Assembly (NCBI GenBank): GCA_946122785.1
Contig: CAMGYJ010000002.1
Coordinates: 67,109,703 to 67,173,702, forward strand
DNA: 64,000 nucleotides
Direction of reading: 5' to 3'
From: Linum tenue
Lineage: Eukaryota; Streptophyta; Magnoliopsida; Malpighiales; Linaceae
The position numbers were made by a program, and so were the translations under genes. The notes beneath the pieces were generated by a model that did not search any database, was not told the DNA's origin, and saw nothing but the letters and a program-made list of their open reading frames with translations. This document shows, in pieces, positions 24,990 through 36,418 of the stretch (position 1 is its first letter; each line of letters begins with the position of its first letter).

Positions 24990-25082
24990 ATGGGATTGGC
25001 GCTAATCACCGGCGAAGGCAGGATTGCGAGGAAGACTTCGAACTTAGGGAGCTCTTCATGGAACCACCGCAACTGGGTTTGA
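24990..25082 (+). promoter_or_regulatory. Upstream ORF overlapping the PAS/LOV start codon
   Basis: An ATG at 24990 opens a 30-codon frame that ends at the TGA 25080-25082, past the main ATG at 25058 and in a different frame. A second, 7-codon uORF starts at about 24849. If the transcript starts upstream of 24849, both would reduce translation of the main frame. Transcript start is unknown. Confidence 0.45.
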
Positions 25083-27372
25083 TCGAGCAGTCCTTCAATA
25101 GCAGGTACTCCAACTGGGCACGCGAGGCGCTCGACGAATTGCCTGACAACTTCACCATCACCGATCCTTGCATTTCGGGCCACCCAATCGTGTTCGCCAG
25201 CGGGGGCTTTCTCAAGATGTCTGGTTACTCGCGCGACCAAGTGATTGGGAGGAACGGCAGGATTTTCCAAGGCCACAACACTTGCAGAAGGTCGGTCATG
25301 GAGATTCGGGAGGCGATTCGGGAGGAGCGCGAGGTGGAGATCAATTTGTTGAATTATCGGAAAGACGGGACGCCGTTCTGGATGTTGTTTCGGATGACGC
25401 CGGTCTTTGGTAAGGATGAGGGCCGGGTGATTCATTTCGTCGCCGTTCAGGTTCCCATCCTGCCCCGGAGGCAGCGGAGGGGAAATGGGGAGAGATTTTG
25501 TGACGGGATTTGGTCTAATTCCTGCAGAAGGGAAGTCTGCTCCAGTTCATCGGTGGAATTGGCTGGAGTTTCAGAGGCGGATTCCGGCTGTAGAGGTTGG
25601 TCTTTCAAAATTACTACTTTTTTTCACCCAGTTCAACTTCTTGGTACTAGTTTTCTTCCTAATGTATTGTTGGAGACTTGAATACTAGTTTTGATTATTG
25701 CTGATCAGTTTCAGTTAGGCAAGGCTCGGTTTCTTAACATGTTTGTAATTACGTTTTTCCTTGACTGCAAGCTACTTAATGGGTTTCAGCTAATCTCATT
25801 TCTAGAATTTGGATTAGTTCTCTGCAGCTGTATGGTCATTGTATTAGCTTTTATCTGCTGCAATTGGTCATTATCAGCAGAGATTTTTCTTGAAGATTTC
25901 TTGGAACTGTCCTTTTCTTTTGTGCCTCTTCCAGTTAATGACATACTTGTTCTGTTTCCGCTGAACACATTTGGTTCATATTGCATAATTTCTGTCTAAT
26001 TACAGCACTTGAGGTCGAAGAACAATGCGAGGCAAGCGACACAGAGAAGCAAATAGCTGCAACTGCTATTAGAAACGTGTTGTCCGTGCTAACCCACTAT
26101 AGCGAATCAACGGGAAGATTGGTGTGTGAGAAGAGATTTGGCCCCAACCTTGTCAGTTCATCTTTACATATCTCTCTTGGTAGAATCAAACAAAGCTTTG
26201 TATTGTGAGTTTGTTTTATTTTCTTGGCTTATTGTAGCTATTTCTGAGCGTTCTAGCTTTCAGAGAACAGTAATGTCTTCAAGAATTAATATCGTTCTCG
26301 ATCTCTTTGCTTTCAGGATGGATCCACACATGCCGGAGATCCCTATTGTTTATGTTAGTGATACCTTCTTAAGAATGACGGGTGCGTTAGGTTTTACCTG
26401 GCTTCACTTGCTGTAAAATGCAGGCTGCTGTTCTTGTCTTTTAATATATTTTTTTTGGGTTTTGTAGGGTATGCTCGAAATGAATTTATAGGGCAAAACT
26501 GCAGTTTCTTAACTGGTGTTGATACAGATCCCTCGGCTCTACATCAGGTGTCTCAGTGTCTGTTCTCTTCTTTTATTGGGAACAGATTTCCGTGGTTTCT
26601 TTTCCTAGACTTGTAATGGATCCTCTAGTTGACTGAAAACTCTTTCCCCCCCCCCCCCCCCCCCTCCATTTCAGATAGAGCTAAGTATCCAAGCTCAACA
26701 AGCATGCTCAGTACGTATTTTACATTACAGGTTGATGCTCAACTATTATCGAATTGATAGCTTAACCAGCGAAATTATGTTCTCTATCCCTCCCACCCTA
26801 ATTAGCTATATTTCTTCTTTGATAACAGGAAGGATAAGAGCTTTTTTTGGAATCTTCTGCACATTTCACCAGTTCGTAATGCTACTGGCAAGGTAATGTG
26901 AAACTGCACTTCCCCATCCCCTTTGATCTTCTGTGTTCTGAAGTTGTTATATTTCGTTAAACCCAAGCTGGGTTGCTGTTTCTATATTGTATGTAGACTG
27001 ATCTCGAGTGATGGAATAGAGAGGACTTGCAAATGTATAGAACGAACAGGAACAAATAATCCCAGCTGAGGTTGAAGTAGTAAATCATTTGTTTTCTTCA
27101 CATCCACTAACCACTCGAAACCGATTGGAATGACCTCTTGTTCGGGTCACTTCTGTGTTTCGGATTTGCACGACTCAGTCGATCCTTCTTCTTACTCTTT
27201 ATCCCTATGTTTGTTCGTTCAGATAGCATACTTTGTGGGTGTCCAGATCGAAGAAGGCAGTTTGGATCGACATGGATTGAGTCCTGAGATGAGGCAGCTG
27301 AGCGTCGTTGGATCAATCAAGGTGGCCGTGAGGAGTTCATCAATGTCATCTTCTTCCTCCAAAGCATCATAA
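25058..27372 (+). CDS. PLP: PAS/LOV protein (twin LOV-like blue-light sensor)
   Basis: Seven exons: 25058-25595, 26006-26204, 26317-26381, 26468-26547, 26675-26730, 26829-26892, 27223-27372; 1152 nt, 383 residues, all junctions GT-AG and in phase. The start is the only in-frame ATG near the conserved QLGLIEQSFNSRYSNW. The N-terminal PAS domain (about 28-140) has FTITDPCISGHPIVFAS and GRNGRIFQG, with Gly67 where photoactive LOV domains have Cys. The second domain (about 235-360) has GQNCSFLTG with Cys279, the residue that forms the flavin adduct, plus SVRILHYRKD, FFWNLLHISPVRN and FVGVQIEEG. This PAS-then-LOV layout is that of Arabidopsis PLP/TLP1 (At2g02710), which binds stress-related partners under blue-light control. 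The role here is by homology. Confidence 0.93.
26646..26664 (+). repeat. Poly(C) run of 19 in intron 4 of the PAS/LOV gene
   Basis: Nineteen consecutive C lie 10 bp upstream of the exon 5 acceptor (AG at 26673-26674) and form part of its pyrimidine tract. The length is probably polymorphic. Confidence 0.9.
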
Positions 27373-27507
27373 CCTTCAATGGATCCATACACCAGCGCAG
27401 AGAGAGAGAGAGAGAGATAGAATCCTCTCGCTGTAGCAGAGCAATCCTTGAGGTTGACCTTATATACGTACATAACGTTTTGAACAAGAAATTTCAAGTC
27501 TTTTTAG

Positions 27508-28208
27508 CAGTGTTATTAAGACCGGACCGAGCCGGCCGGTCGGACCGCTAAAGTCGCCATCCGATCGCTAAACCGGCTCGGGCCAGTCATTTAGCTGCTA
27601 CGGTTTTATGGAGCGGTCGGCGAGCGGCCAAGGCGGCTAACCACTCGAACCGGTCGCTCAGTTTTCCTCTTACAGCCGTTCAATTTAATAAAAAAAATTG
27701 AAAAGGAAAATTGAAAACCAAAGGCAAAATCGTGGGGCTGGGAAAGAAACCCTAACTCTAATTCAGTTTTCGTCTTCGACTCTTCGTGAACAGAGGGAGA
27801 AAAGCAGCGCCAGACCCTGCCGCCGTCAACACTTCCCGTCCTGGCTTTCCGTCGGCATCGTCGCCATCCCCAATTAGCGTAGCAGCTCCCAACTCGCCAT
27901 CACCAGTCTCCGTCCCCGTCCCCTCTTCCAGTAGCAACTCCTCCGCTCTGTCGTCACTTCCTGTCCCGGCGCTTCCCGTCGCCATCCCCAATCCATGTAG
28001 CCGCTCCTGGCTCATTGTTAAGATTTAAGAGTGTAATTTACTATTTAATCATGGTTTACCATGATTAAGAGGTGTCACTATTTATACTGATTGTTTAATA
28101 GGTATTGGTTTTTTAATGATTTTTAAACGGTTTAATGTCTGTTGGACCGCTAAAGGCCGAGCCGTTCACATTATCGGGTCATACTCCGGTTCACTTTTGA
28201 CAACATTG
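27508..28208. mobile_element. Non-autonomous hAT element with 8-bp target duplication
   Basis: The 701-bp element starts CAGTGTTATTAAGACCGG and ends (read inward) CAATGTTGTCAAAAGTGAACC, a degenerate terminal inverted repeat. It is flanked by the exact 8-bp duplication CTTTTTAG (27500-27507 and 28209-28216), the hAT hallmark. The termini are rich in CCGGTCGGACCG motifs. The middle (27786-28028) is a Pro/Ser-rich open frame without known relatives; it may be captured 5'-UTR-like DNA or drift. The element lies 136 bp past the PAS/LOV stop and directly left of a LINE. Confidence 0.85.
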
Positions 28209-28216
28209 CTTTTTAG

Positions 28217-30028
28217 TAAAAAAATCAGTCTGCTTTTATTGAAGGGAGGAGGATTGTGGATAATATTTTAATGGCACAAGAGCTTGTGAGTGGCTATCAT
28301 AAAAGTAATTTGTCTTCTGGTTGCGCTATAAAGGTAGACCTCATGAAAGCATTTGATTCAGTTCACTGGGATATTTGTTTCTCATGATGGAAGTAATGGG
28401 GTTCCCCCAGAGATTTATTTACTAGATCAAGCTTTGTGTTAAAACAACAAAGTTTAGTATTTGTATAAATGGTGCACTGTGTGGGTTCTTTGGGGCACAG
28501 AGGGGGGTGAGGCAGGGGGATCCCCTCTCATCTTACCTGTTCACAATTGCAATGGAGGGGCTATCTCTTCTCTTGAATCGAGCTGCAGCAGAAGGAACCC
28601 TGGCTTTCCATCCTCGGTACAAAAAAGTGGGGTTAACACACCTGTGTTTTGCTGACGATCTTCTCATCTTCACAGAGGGTTCAGGGCAAGCTATTCAGAA
28701 GGTTCAGGGGATATTGAAGGAATTCCATACCATTTCTGACCTAAAGTGCAATCCAGGGAAATGCGGGGTGTATTTTGGAGGGAAATCAGTGCAGTTTAAG
28801 CATAATGCCTTGCAGGTTTCAGGGTTTGCAGAGGGCATTTTACCTGTTAGATACTTAGGTGTGCCTCTTATTTCAGGGAAGTTGCCTTCTAGTGAGACTG
28901 ACAAACTGGTTGCCATAACATGCAGATCTTTATTTTGCCCAAAAAAGTGATTAAGCAAGTTCAAATGGTATGTTCAAGGTTTCTCTGGCATGGGGGAGAA
29001 GAAGGACGTGCTAAAGTGGCAAGGCCTCGAATGGAAGGAGGTTTGGGTTTACGTGAGCTAAGTGCCTGGAATAAGGCCTGTACAGTTAGATTTCTCTGGC
29101 TATTCTTAATGAAAAGTGGAGCTATCTGGGTGGCTTGGTTTCAGCAGTATAAGGTAAAGGGTCGTAGCATATGGACTGTTTCTGCCTGTCCGAGCAGTTC
29201 TTGGGCTTGGCGGCGTATCCTCAAGATGCGCCCTATGATCCAACCATTACTTTTGATACGTAATGCTCAGCTTCTGTGGGACAATAAACATATGCCTGTG
29301 TTCAAAGTTTCTGTAGTTTGGAACACCTTGTGAGTCAAGTATGAGGTGGTGGATTGGGCAAAGCTTATTTGGGGGAAGAATTATGTTCCCAGGAACAGCT
29401 TTCTAGCCTGGATGATTATGTTGGATTGTGTTGTCACTAAACAGAAGCTACTGCAGTGGGGTAAACAGACTGATGGTTTGTGTGTGTTGTGTGGTAATGA
29501 AGTAGAAACTAGAGAGCATTTATTCTTTGCGTGTGGGTTTTCTCGTCAAGTTGTTATGGCACTGCAAATGGGGGAATTCTGCTGTAGATCCTGGGAAGCT
29601 ACTGTTGCTGCAGGTATCGCCAGTTGCAAGAGGCCGAAGCTGGGGAGAGTGACCAGTTTGATCTGGTGCCTATGTTGCGCTGGGATTTGGAAGGAAAGAT
29701 GTCGTCGAATGTATGGCAATGCTAGAAAAACAGTAGAGGACTTTGTTCGGGAAGTTACTACTGAGTTGCGGATTATTTGTGATGATAATGAGATCCTACT
29801 TGAAGGTCTGCAGTAACTTGGGTTGCAGGGGAGTGTGTAGAGAATGGTAGTTGTTGGTAGGTCTTTGTGGAGGGCGTGGTAGGGGGTAGAGTTTTTTCTC
29901 GTTCTGCTTTTAGGGCTGCTCTACTTGAGCTTTCCTTTTCGTTGTATTGGTTTGACCATTTGTGTCTTGCAAATGGTCTCTTTTTTACCATTAATAAAAA
30001 GAGTAACTGATTCAACGGAAAAAAAGGG
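28217..30028 (+). mobile_element. Decayed, 5'-truncated L1-type LINE (reverse transcriptase to tail)
   Basis: Reverse transcriptase starts mid-domain with QSAFIEGRRIVDNILMAQE and KVDLMKAFDSVHWD (28222-28375), then RQGDPLSSYLFTIAMEGL and the catalytic LCFADDLLIF (28507-28680) and VRYLGVPLISGKL. After a frameshift, 28920-29333 has FLWHGGEEGRAKVARPRMEG-type thumb sequence. 29346-29816 holds the zf-RVT region (LCVLCGNEVETREHLFFACGF). The tail ends in A-rich AATAAAAAGAG...GGAAAAAAAG near 30028. Several stops and shifts make it dead. No target duplication was found. Confidence 0.85.
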
Positions 30029-30839
30029 CTTAGTCAAGTGACTAAGCACCCCCCTTAGTCACATGATCCTTTCTCTTTAATTAGGTCTTTAATTATTGTT
30101 AACTTTTCAATAGCTTATTTTATTGGTTATAATTGGGAAAGGGAGGGCTAAATTATTACAGATTATTATAATTCCTAAATTTGTACAAGATTTACATGTA
30201 ATTTTACATATATTTCAAAATTGAGTGGGATAATAGATAGAGTAGTGCCTTAGGATAGATTATATAAATGCACAATTCATTTGGTGTTAGCAGCTTTGCG
30301 CTTCCTTGTACGTTTTATTAAAGAAGCATAAAGCGACTGCAAGTCGGACCATACTCCTTGCTAAACCGGGATAACGATATAAATTGGTTTGACAACATTT
30401 TACTTACGTATTAGTTTGTGTACAAAGTACTAATTGAAAGAAGAAATCCCCCAGCATAGTCGATTACTGTGCAGCAAGAGAGCTTTTACTGTCCATCTAG
30501 ACTCATGCGTACTGTTTCAACTCGGCTGCGGATCCAGTGTGGGGAGGTGCAGGGGGCTTCTGGTTGCCTGGTGATTGAACTTGGTGGTTTTGGTTGTGTT
30601 TGGACTCTGGTTTCACTTCTGGTTAGCCTTCTTTCTTCCGTCCCACAGATGCGTTGGTCGATCTGCTCCTTTCGTTAACCCCAATTTGTCCCTTTGAGTT
30701 CCGAGAAGTTGTCAGAAGGGTCTGGTGGACTTTTTGACTCTATTTGAGGCAGTGAGAGGGTGGAAGATGTGATCCTCATTTGCTGCGCCGAGGTGACTGA
30801 TATTTCATTTTCTTTTGTTTTTTAATATTGTTAGATTTT

Positions 30840-32110
30840 TCCTTACCGCACAAGTGACCTGATGGGTCCGATCTTCGATGGCTTTTCATCATCACATCTC
30901 AGTGGAGAGAGACGACGAGGTCGGAAGAAGAGCTCCGATCCGCTTAGTGGGACTGTGGGAGGTGAGAGATCATATAAAACAGCTGATTCATTTCTGTCTG
31001 TTTTCATTTTCCCATTCTTCTTTTCGATTTCTCCCTCTTCTCCCTCTCCAATCTCGACTAGCTTCGATTCTCTATAGACTCGCTCATAATCTCTCATTGA
31101 AAGGTAGATGAACTTTTTTGCTGATTTCTCTATTTTCTGGGTTTTGTATGCAGCATGTCCAAGTCTATGCGGTGTGGGAGAGATGCACAATTTCAAATCC
31201 TTATCCGACGAAATCGACCAAACAGAATTGTGGCGGTGGCTCTGATCTTCACCTCGGTTTCGCGGCAGCGGAGATGTTCAGGTCCAGATCCACACATTCA
31301 CTTTTTGGTTCAAGGTGACTGTCTGTTCTCCCTTCTCTCTCTCCCCTGACCAACTAAGAGAAGCCACAGATATTCATTTTTTTCCTTTGGTTTCGGATGA
31401 TTCATCACTCTTATGAGTTTCTTTTCTATGCTCTCTCCAATACTGGTGGTTCGGTTTTGAATGGGATATATCAATGGATCTGGGTGGTCGTCGGTTTCCT
31501 GTGATGCCTTTTTTTTATTCTCTTTTTTGCTGCCGATGCTCGGTTCCTTCCTTAGGTTGTCTACTTTACCGATTCGATTCCTGTGGGTGTAGAACGATGA
31601 ATGGACAAACGTTTCGCAAGTTTTGGTGGATCAAAACAAGATTTGGGGATTTTTCTTCAAACGTCCTGCGTTGGCCAGGTGACTTTGAGATGTATACTTT
31701 TACTAATTTTCCTTCCATCTTTCTTTGTTACAATGGAATAATGCCTCTTATTTCGTTTCAATTACAGGGAATTTCTACCAGAGCCGAGTCCTTTAATTTA
31801 CCATGGAAGCATTGAAGACAGATGAGTTTCTGAATTAACAAGGGATAGACTGATGATTGCGGCTCTGGGTTGATCGTATAGAGGATGTGTGGGGTTCAAA
31901 GAGTTTTTGGATTATTTCAGTGACCTCTTATGTTCACTGGCTTTTTTCTTATTCCCGTTTACGGTCGGTGAAAGGGAACCAAGTTGGAGGAACTCTACTC
32001 AGATGCAGCTATCTTTTAGTCTCGGTTGGGAGTTAGATTCAAACCTACGGATCTTCTACTTAATGCATCCTGTTGTTTATCTATATTCTAAGTTATATCA
32101 TGTTTATTCA
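30840..32110 (+). other. Possible transcription unit of unknown product
   Basis: A TATA-like CATATAAAAC at about 30968 is followed by a CT-rich leader-like stretch, AG/GT and AG acceptor-like sites (for example TTCAAG/GTGACT near 31314 and TTACAG near 31768), and a T-rich 3' side. None of the short frames (31118-31318, 31155-31349, 31474-31815) resembles a known protein. This could be a non-coding RNA, the 5' end of a lost gene, or chance. Confidence 0.22.
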
Positions 32111-32299
32111 TCATAAGTGTTTTTTACATTTGCTGTGGGATTGGTGTGGTCGAAACTTGGATGGCTCAAGAAAATAGTTTATGTTATGTACCATTCTTGG
32201 TTATATGTATATCATTGATGAAGTTCTTATTTACACCGAGTGCAAGTAGGTACTCATGACATGGCCTGTAAAATAATTTGGTTTTGGCTACTTGCTCAT

Positions 32300-33414
32300 G
32301 TATTTATTTTGTCGTGTAAAATCTCCTTAACTTGGTAATTAGGTGTATTTGCTGTGGCCTATAAAATGACATTTTTAGCTAATGGTTGGCATCTTAATTT
32401 CATAATAATTGTGGTGATATGGTACTTCTATATTTTGTTCCAAAAATTTCCCTTTGTGGACGTCGGACAATTCTCCTTTGTGCTTATGAAAGTTGTGACA
32501 AGGATCCTCTAAATTTTCGTACCCGTCCCGAAGCGGAGCGCGGGCAAGAAAACTAGTTGTCATATAATCACATAACTCTAGTTTCTCCGTGTCAGAGCTA
32601 GAAATCAAGAGTGAGGGGCTAAACAATTTAAGCGAATAAAATTTGAACCATTGTAGACTTGTAGTTGGGAAGTGGAAAATAAAGCATTACTGACTATTTT
32701 ATTTTTGCGAAATTATGACTAATTTTTCATGTATTTCTAATCGTAGCGATACATTGAGGGTGGTTAGATCCGGCACCGTAGTAACTGGTAGAAGGGTCTC
32801 GGGTTTGTTGTTTATATACTCCTGTAAATCGAAGACCAAGATGCAAATTGAAATTAGTCCAAGACCAAGATGCAAATGCAATTTGCTTAAATCGAATAAT
32901 TAATGTTAAAATGTTGTGTCCTTGCAAATAATTAAATTATTGGTGGAGAAAGATATGAAGAATGTAGGGAGGGGAGGGTATTGAGTCAGCACTCTTTGAA
33001 GGCGATTGATATTGACAAGCTTTATTTCTTAATGTTCAATTTTCCTTCGTGTTCCTCGTTGTCATGGTCATCTACATTAATCTTACAACAACCACCTTTT
33101 CCATATGCTACTTTTACAAGCTAGCCGTTTTCATCTGTATGTTTTCTCTCGTGCATTTAGGTTTTAATTTAAAAAAAATCATATTAGTTGTAATTTATAT
33201 AATGACATCCATTTTATCATATGATAAAACAAAATAATTTCGCAATGATAACAAGCTGCCTACATAGTTATAAAAAAAAATCATAATTTATCTATGATTT
33301 ACAAGATGATATACACGGAGTGTTTTGGAATTAAAAAAAAATTCCACGCCCAGCAACCATGTGCTCCGTGAAGATACAGAGGTTGTGTTGTGTATGTTGT
33401 ATTGCTTGCAGTAT
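32300..33414. other. AT-rich intergenic DNA, nothing recognised
   Basis: No family-level similarity and no clear terminal repeats are visible on either strand. Confidence 0.5.
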
Positions 33415-33476
33415 AGTTTGTATGACTATAAGCAAGCATGAGGACATCTTCCAAATGTTGACAACATTTATTATTA

Positions 33477-33607
33477 CGAACAAGGGTTTGACCTAGTGGT
33501 AATATCATTAGCTTAGAATCTGCCTGGAGTTTTCAGGTTCGAATCCCTTAAGTAGTACCTTAATGACAACAAAATGAAACCTATATCACCCTTATAAAAA
33601 AGATAAT
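33477..33607 (+). mobile_element. tRNA-derived SINE, copy 1
   Basis: It has an A-box-like GACCTAGTGGTAA and a B box GGTTCGAATCC about 40 bp later, the internal RNA polymerase III promoter of tRNA-derived SINEs. It is flanked by the 11-bp direct repeat ATTTATTATTA (33466-33476 and 33608-33618), a retroposition target duplication. The sequence after the B box is unrelated to tRNA and ends in an A-rich tail. Confidence 0.82.
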
Positions 33608-33723
33608 ATTTATTATTATATACACCCAAATCTGAAGTATATGATGGACAGAACTATAATTAGTTTGTATGACTATAAGCAAGCATGAGGACATCTTCCA
33701 AATGTTGACAATATTTATTATTA

Positions 33724-33855
33724 CGAACAAGGGTTTGGCCTAGTGGTAATACTATTAGCTTAGAACCTGCCTGGAGTTTTCAGGTTCGAATCCCTTAAGT
33801 AGTACCTTAATGACAACAAAATGAAACCTATATCACCCTTATAAAAAAAGATAAT
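33724..33855 (+). mobile_element. tRNA-derived SINE, copy 2
   Basis: Second copy made by the 247-bp tandem duplication, with the same 11-bp flanking repeat (33713-33723 and 33856-33866). The A box here is GGCCTAGTGGTAA, closer to tRNA consensus than copy 1; the B box is unchanged. Confidence 0.82.
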
Positions 33856-34487
33856 ATTTATTATTATATACACCCAAATCTGAAGTATATGATGGACAGA
33901 ACTATAATTAAGTTGTACTTAACTAATAAGAGAAAAGGACACTCAGTTTAGCTTACGATAAAGTAGAAGTCTTAGCAAAAGGAAATTCTGCAGAGATCTG
34001 CAACCAATTTGACCCAAAAAATGGAGTTAATGAAAGTCTCAATATCCAGTTGGCCACGTCAACTGTTTAGTTCGGCATTGTGTACGGTATATTAAAAAAA
34101 AAAAAACTTCTTGAAATTGTTGGGGACTTGGCTGGCGTATTCTACTTCTTGACTTAACGTGCGATATGTCCAGATAGAGATAGCTAGAGTTGTGTATCAA
34201 ATATTTAATTTGCAGGAGTTTTACTTGTACCATGGCTCATCATCTACAAGTAGACACATGACTCATCTAAGAGAAAGTCAAATAGTCATCATAAAGACTT
34301 TTCGTTTGGAACATATATATGCAATACTTGATCCTTTGCTAAGATTCTATAATCTAATTTTTCCTTTTGTTCTTATATGTTTTCTTCTCCCTTTTGTTCG
34401 ATACATTCTTTCATTCACGTTATCAGCTCGAGGAAACACAAATTGAAAGCACAAAATGAGGTTGTGATTTGTGAATAGTTATGTCAA

Positions 34488-34865
34488 TGGGGCGAGGTAT
34501 GGTGGGTATGTCAATATTCATGTCCTGTTCCACGTTACTGGTGGTTTGAACGGATAATACCCGTGTGGGTACAGGGCGGGACAGGAAGACTCACTCTTAC
34601 ATGTTATTTGAAAAAATATACACAAAATTTTACTTTTACGATAAAACAAATGGGAATACATTTTATGAATGAAAATAGTGATAATAAAATGGGTAATTCA
34701 TTTGATTCTAACTTGTTGAAAAAAGTTAAAATATGAGAAATATGAATATATAATGTAAGAAATTGAGATAGATTCGGCCAAGAACAGGACGGGTGGGGAG
34801 AAAGTGGATATCCATTCGTCGCCCCACGCTACAACGGATCAGATAATACCGTCCAATCGCGAGTC
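34488..34865. repeat. hAT-like remnant (GGGCGGG/ACCCG motifs)
   Basis: The left side (ATGGGGCGAGG, CCCGTGTGGGTACAGGGCGGG) and right side (CAGGACGGGTGGGG, CGTCGCCCCACGC) resemble the terminal regions of the TAGGGATGGCAA-type elements at 43517 and 45661. Ends and target duplication are not recognisable. Confidence 0.35.
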
Positions 34866-35816
34866 ATGTAAGATAATACACACGACGGGACGAGTTCAAA
34901 TTCCCATTGTGAACTGACCAATTTTATTGATGTAAACTGAAAACATAAATACCTAACTGCAACCAACAATCTCGACCTGTACCAACAGCCCTTGACTCCA
35001 TGACTCTGATTTATAGTTACACGTTGCTAACACAATTTTAAAGTTCCTCAGGCAAAAATGTTGCAGGAACTTTACTATTCTCTAAAGAGCACCTCATCAT
35101 GTTTATGATGGTCCTGTTATTTCTCTAGACAATCCCATTTTACTAAGGAGTGAGTGCAGCTGCGAGCTACCTCATAACTCCAGCTTCCTCATATATTAAT
35201 TTAAACTCATTCCACATAAATTCTCCATCTCTATAAATTTTACAGCAAATACTACTAGGAAAATTGAACTATTAACTTTGTGTCATTTGTGTTTTAAAGT
35301 ATTCAATATGACATTCGTGTCCCAGCGTTTGATAGTTGTGTGTCATTTGTATCCTGATGATTTCGTTGACCGTTATAAATAACGGTTGACCAGACAGACG
35401 ATCGTTAAGTCATTTTTCGAAGCTTGCGTGGCATACTCGTGGTGGCCACATAGACGCCACAGAGGCTTACATGTCATGTTTCAATTTTAAAACCCCTACT
35501 TTTCATCATCTTCTTTGGAGCTCATCCCCTATTTTTGAACTTTCTTTGCGAGAGCTGGGTCGGCGCGAGGAGAGAGCATAGGAGAGACGGTGATAGCTCT
35601 GACAGGTCAGATGTAACGACATTGGTTTTCAGGAACGTGGAGCGACGACGGTAGTAACACCGCCGCCAAGGAGCAACTTTGGTATTCACTTTGGCGAGTA
35701 TAGTGGTGGTGCGATAGCCTGGTGCGAAAAAAGACATTTATTGAGAGGTGATTCATCTATTCCTAGCTTTATATATGTTGTAACAATTAGGGTTTGATCT
35801 ACTTGGGTCTCCATAA

Positions 35817-36418
35817 TGAATGGGTTTCATGGAAGCAATTCAAACATGTCCGGTAGGAGATTCGGCCAAAGCAATTATGACTCCAATTCTTCCAATTCTT
35901 GAATAGTGAAGTGTGGGAACAATATACCAGCAAAGACTTATGTTTTCGGGACTGAACTCAATCCAGGGAGGGTATTCTACTGATGCCCGTATTGAAAGGT
36001 AATTTAAGCATGATTTGTTCAGTTGGTGGGAGTTTATTCGCAAAGAACAACTCACTTCATCTTGAGTTCTTTGTCAGGAGCCTAAAAAAATTGTCTATTC
36101 TGGCGTTGGGTCGATGCGCATAGTGATGAGGAGGAAACACATTGCTCCAATGTGATTGTGGTAGAGGACGAAGACATTAAGACAAAGAATGCTTCGATGG
36201 AGATTCATGTTATGAGCTTGAAGGAGAGTTTGAAACTTGCTAAAGAGAAAGCTGAGTAAAGGAAGCATGCCAAAAAATGTTTGTTTGATGATTTAGTTGG
36301 CATTAGGGAGGAAAATGCTAGGCTGGTTGGGAAACTAAGGTTGACCAATGCTCGTTTCTTCTTTGTTATGATCCTTTTCGTAGAACTGCTTGTAGGCACA
36401 TTGCCATTGCAGGAATGA
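35817..36418 (+). pseudogene. GRF zinc-finger / coiled-coil / membrane-tail protein, broken
   Basis: Fragments in several frames give the signature of the plant At4g04775-like family: CGNNIPAKTYVFGTELNPGRVFY (shown in parts as NPGRVFY and CP), then FSWWEFIRKEQ, the two halves of a GRF-type zinc finger. They are followed by a Leu/Lys/Glu coiled coil (SLKESLKLAKEKAE, stop, IREENARLVGKL) and a hydrophobic C-terminus (FFFVMILFVELLVGTLP). At least five stops and one shift interrupt it. This family is often scattered by transposons; a MULE wreck lies just downstream on the other strand. Confidence 0.6.

Larger units (their letters stand above)
33415..33909. repeat. 247-bp tandem duplication, two copies
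   Basis: Copy 1 is 33415-33661 and copy 2 is 33662-33909. They are nearly identical (a handful of substitutions and one extra A), beginning AGTTTGTATGACTATAAGC and ending GACAGAACTATAATTA. Each copy holds a full SINE with both of its target duplications, so the duplication came after the SINE insertion and is recent. Confidence 0.92.

Noticed and set aside
24986..25435. 149-codon minus-strand frame
   Set aside because: Antisense shadow of PAS/LOV exon 1, whose homology is unambiguous.
31104..31153. A 50-bp GT-AG intron in the possible transcription unit
   Set aside because: Too short for a normal plant intron (usually at least about 65-70 bp).
33477..33607. Functional tRNA gene
   Set aside because: A and B boxes are present, but the ends do not pair as an acceptor stem, an unrelated 3' body with A-rich tail follows, and target duplications flank it: a SINE.
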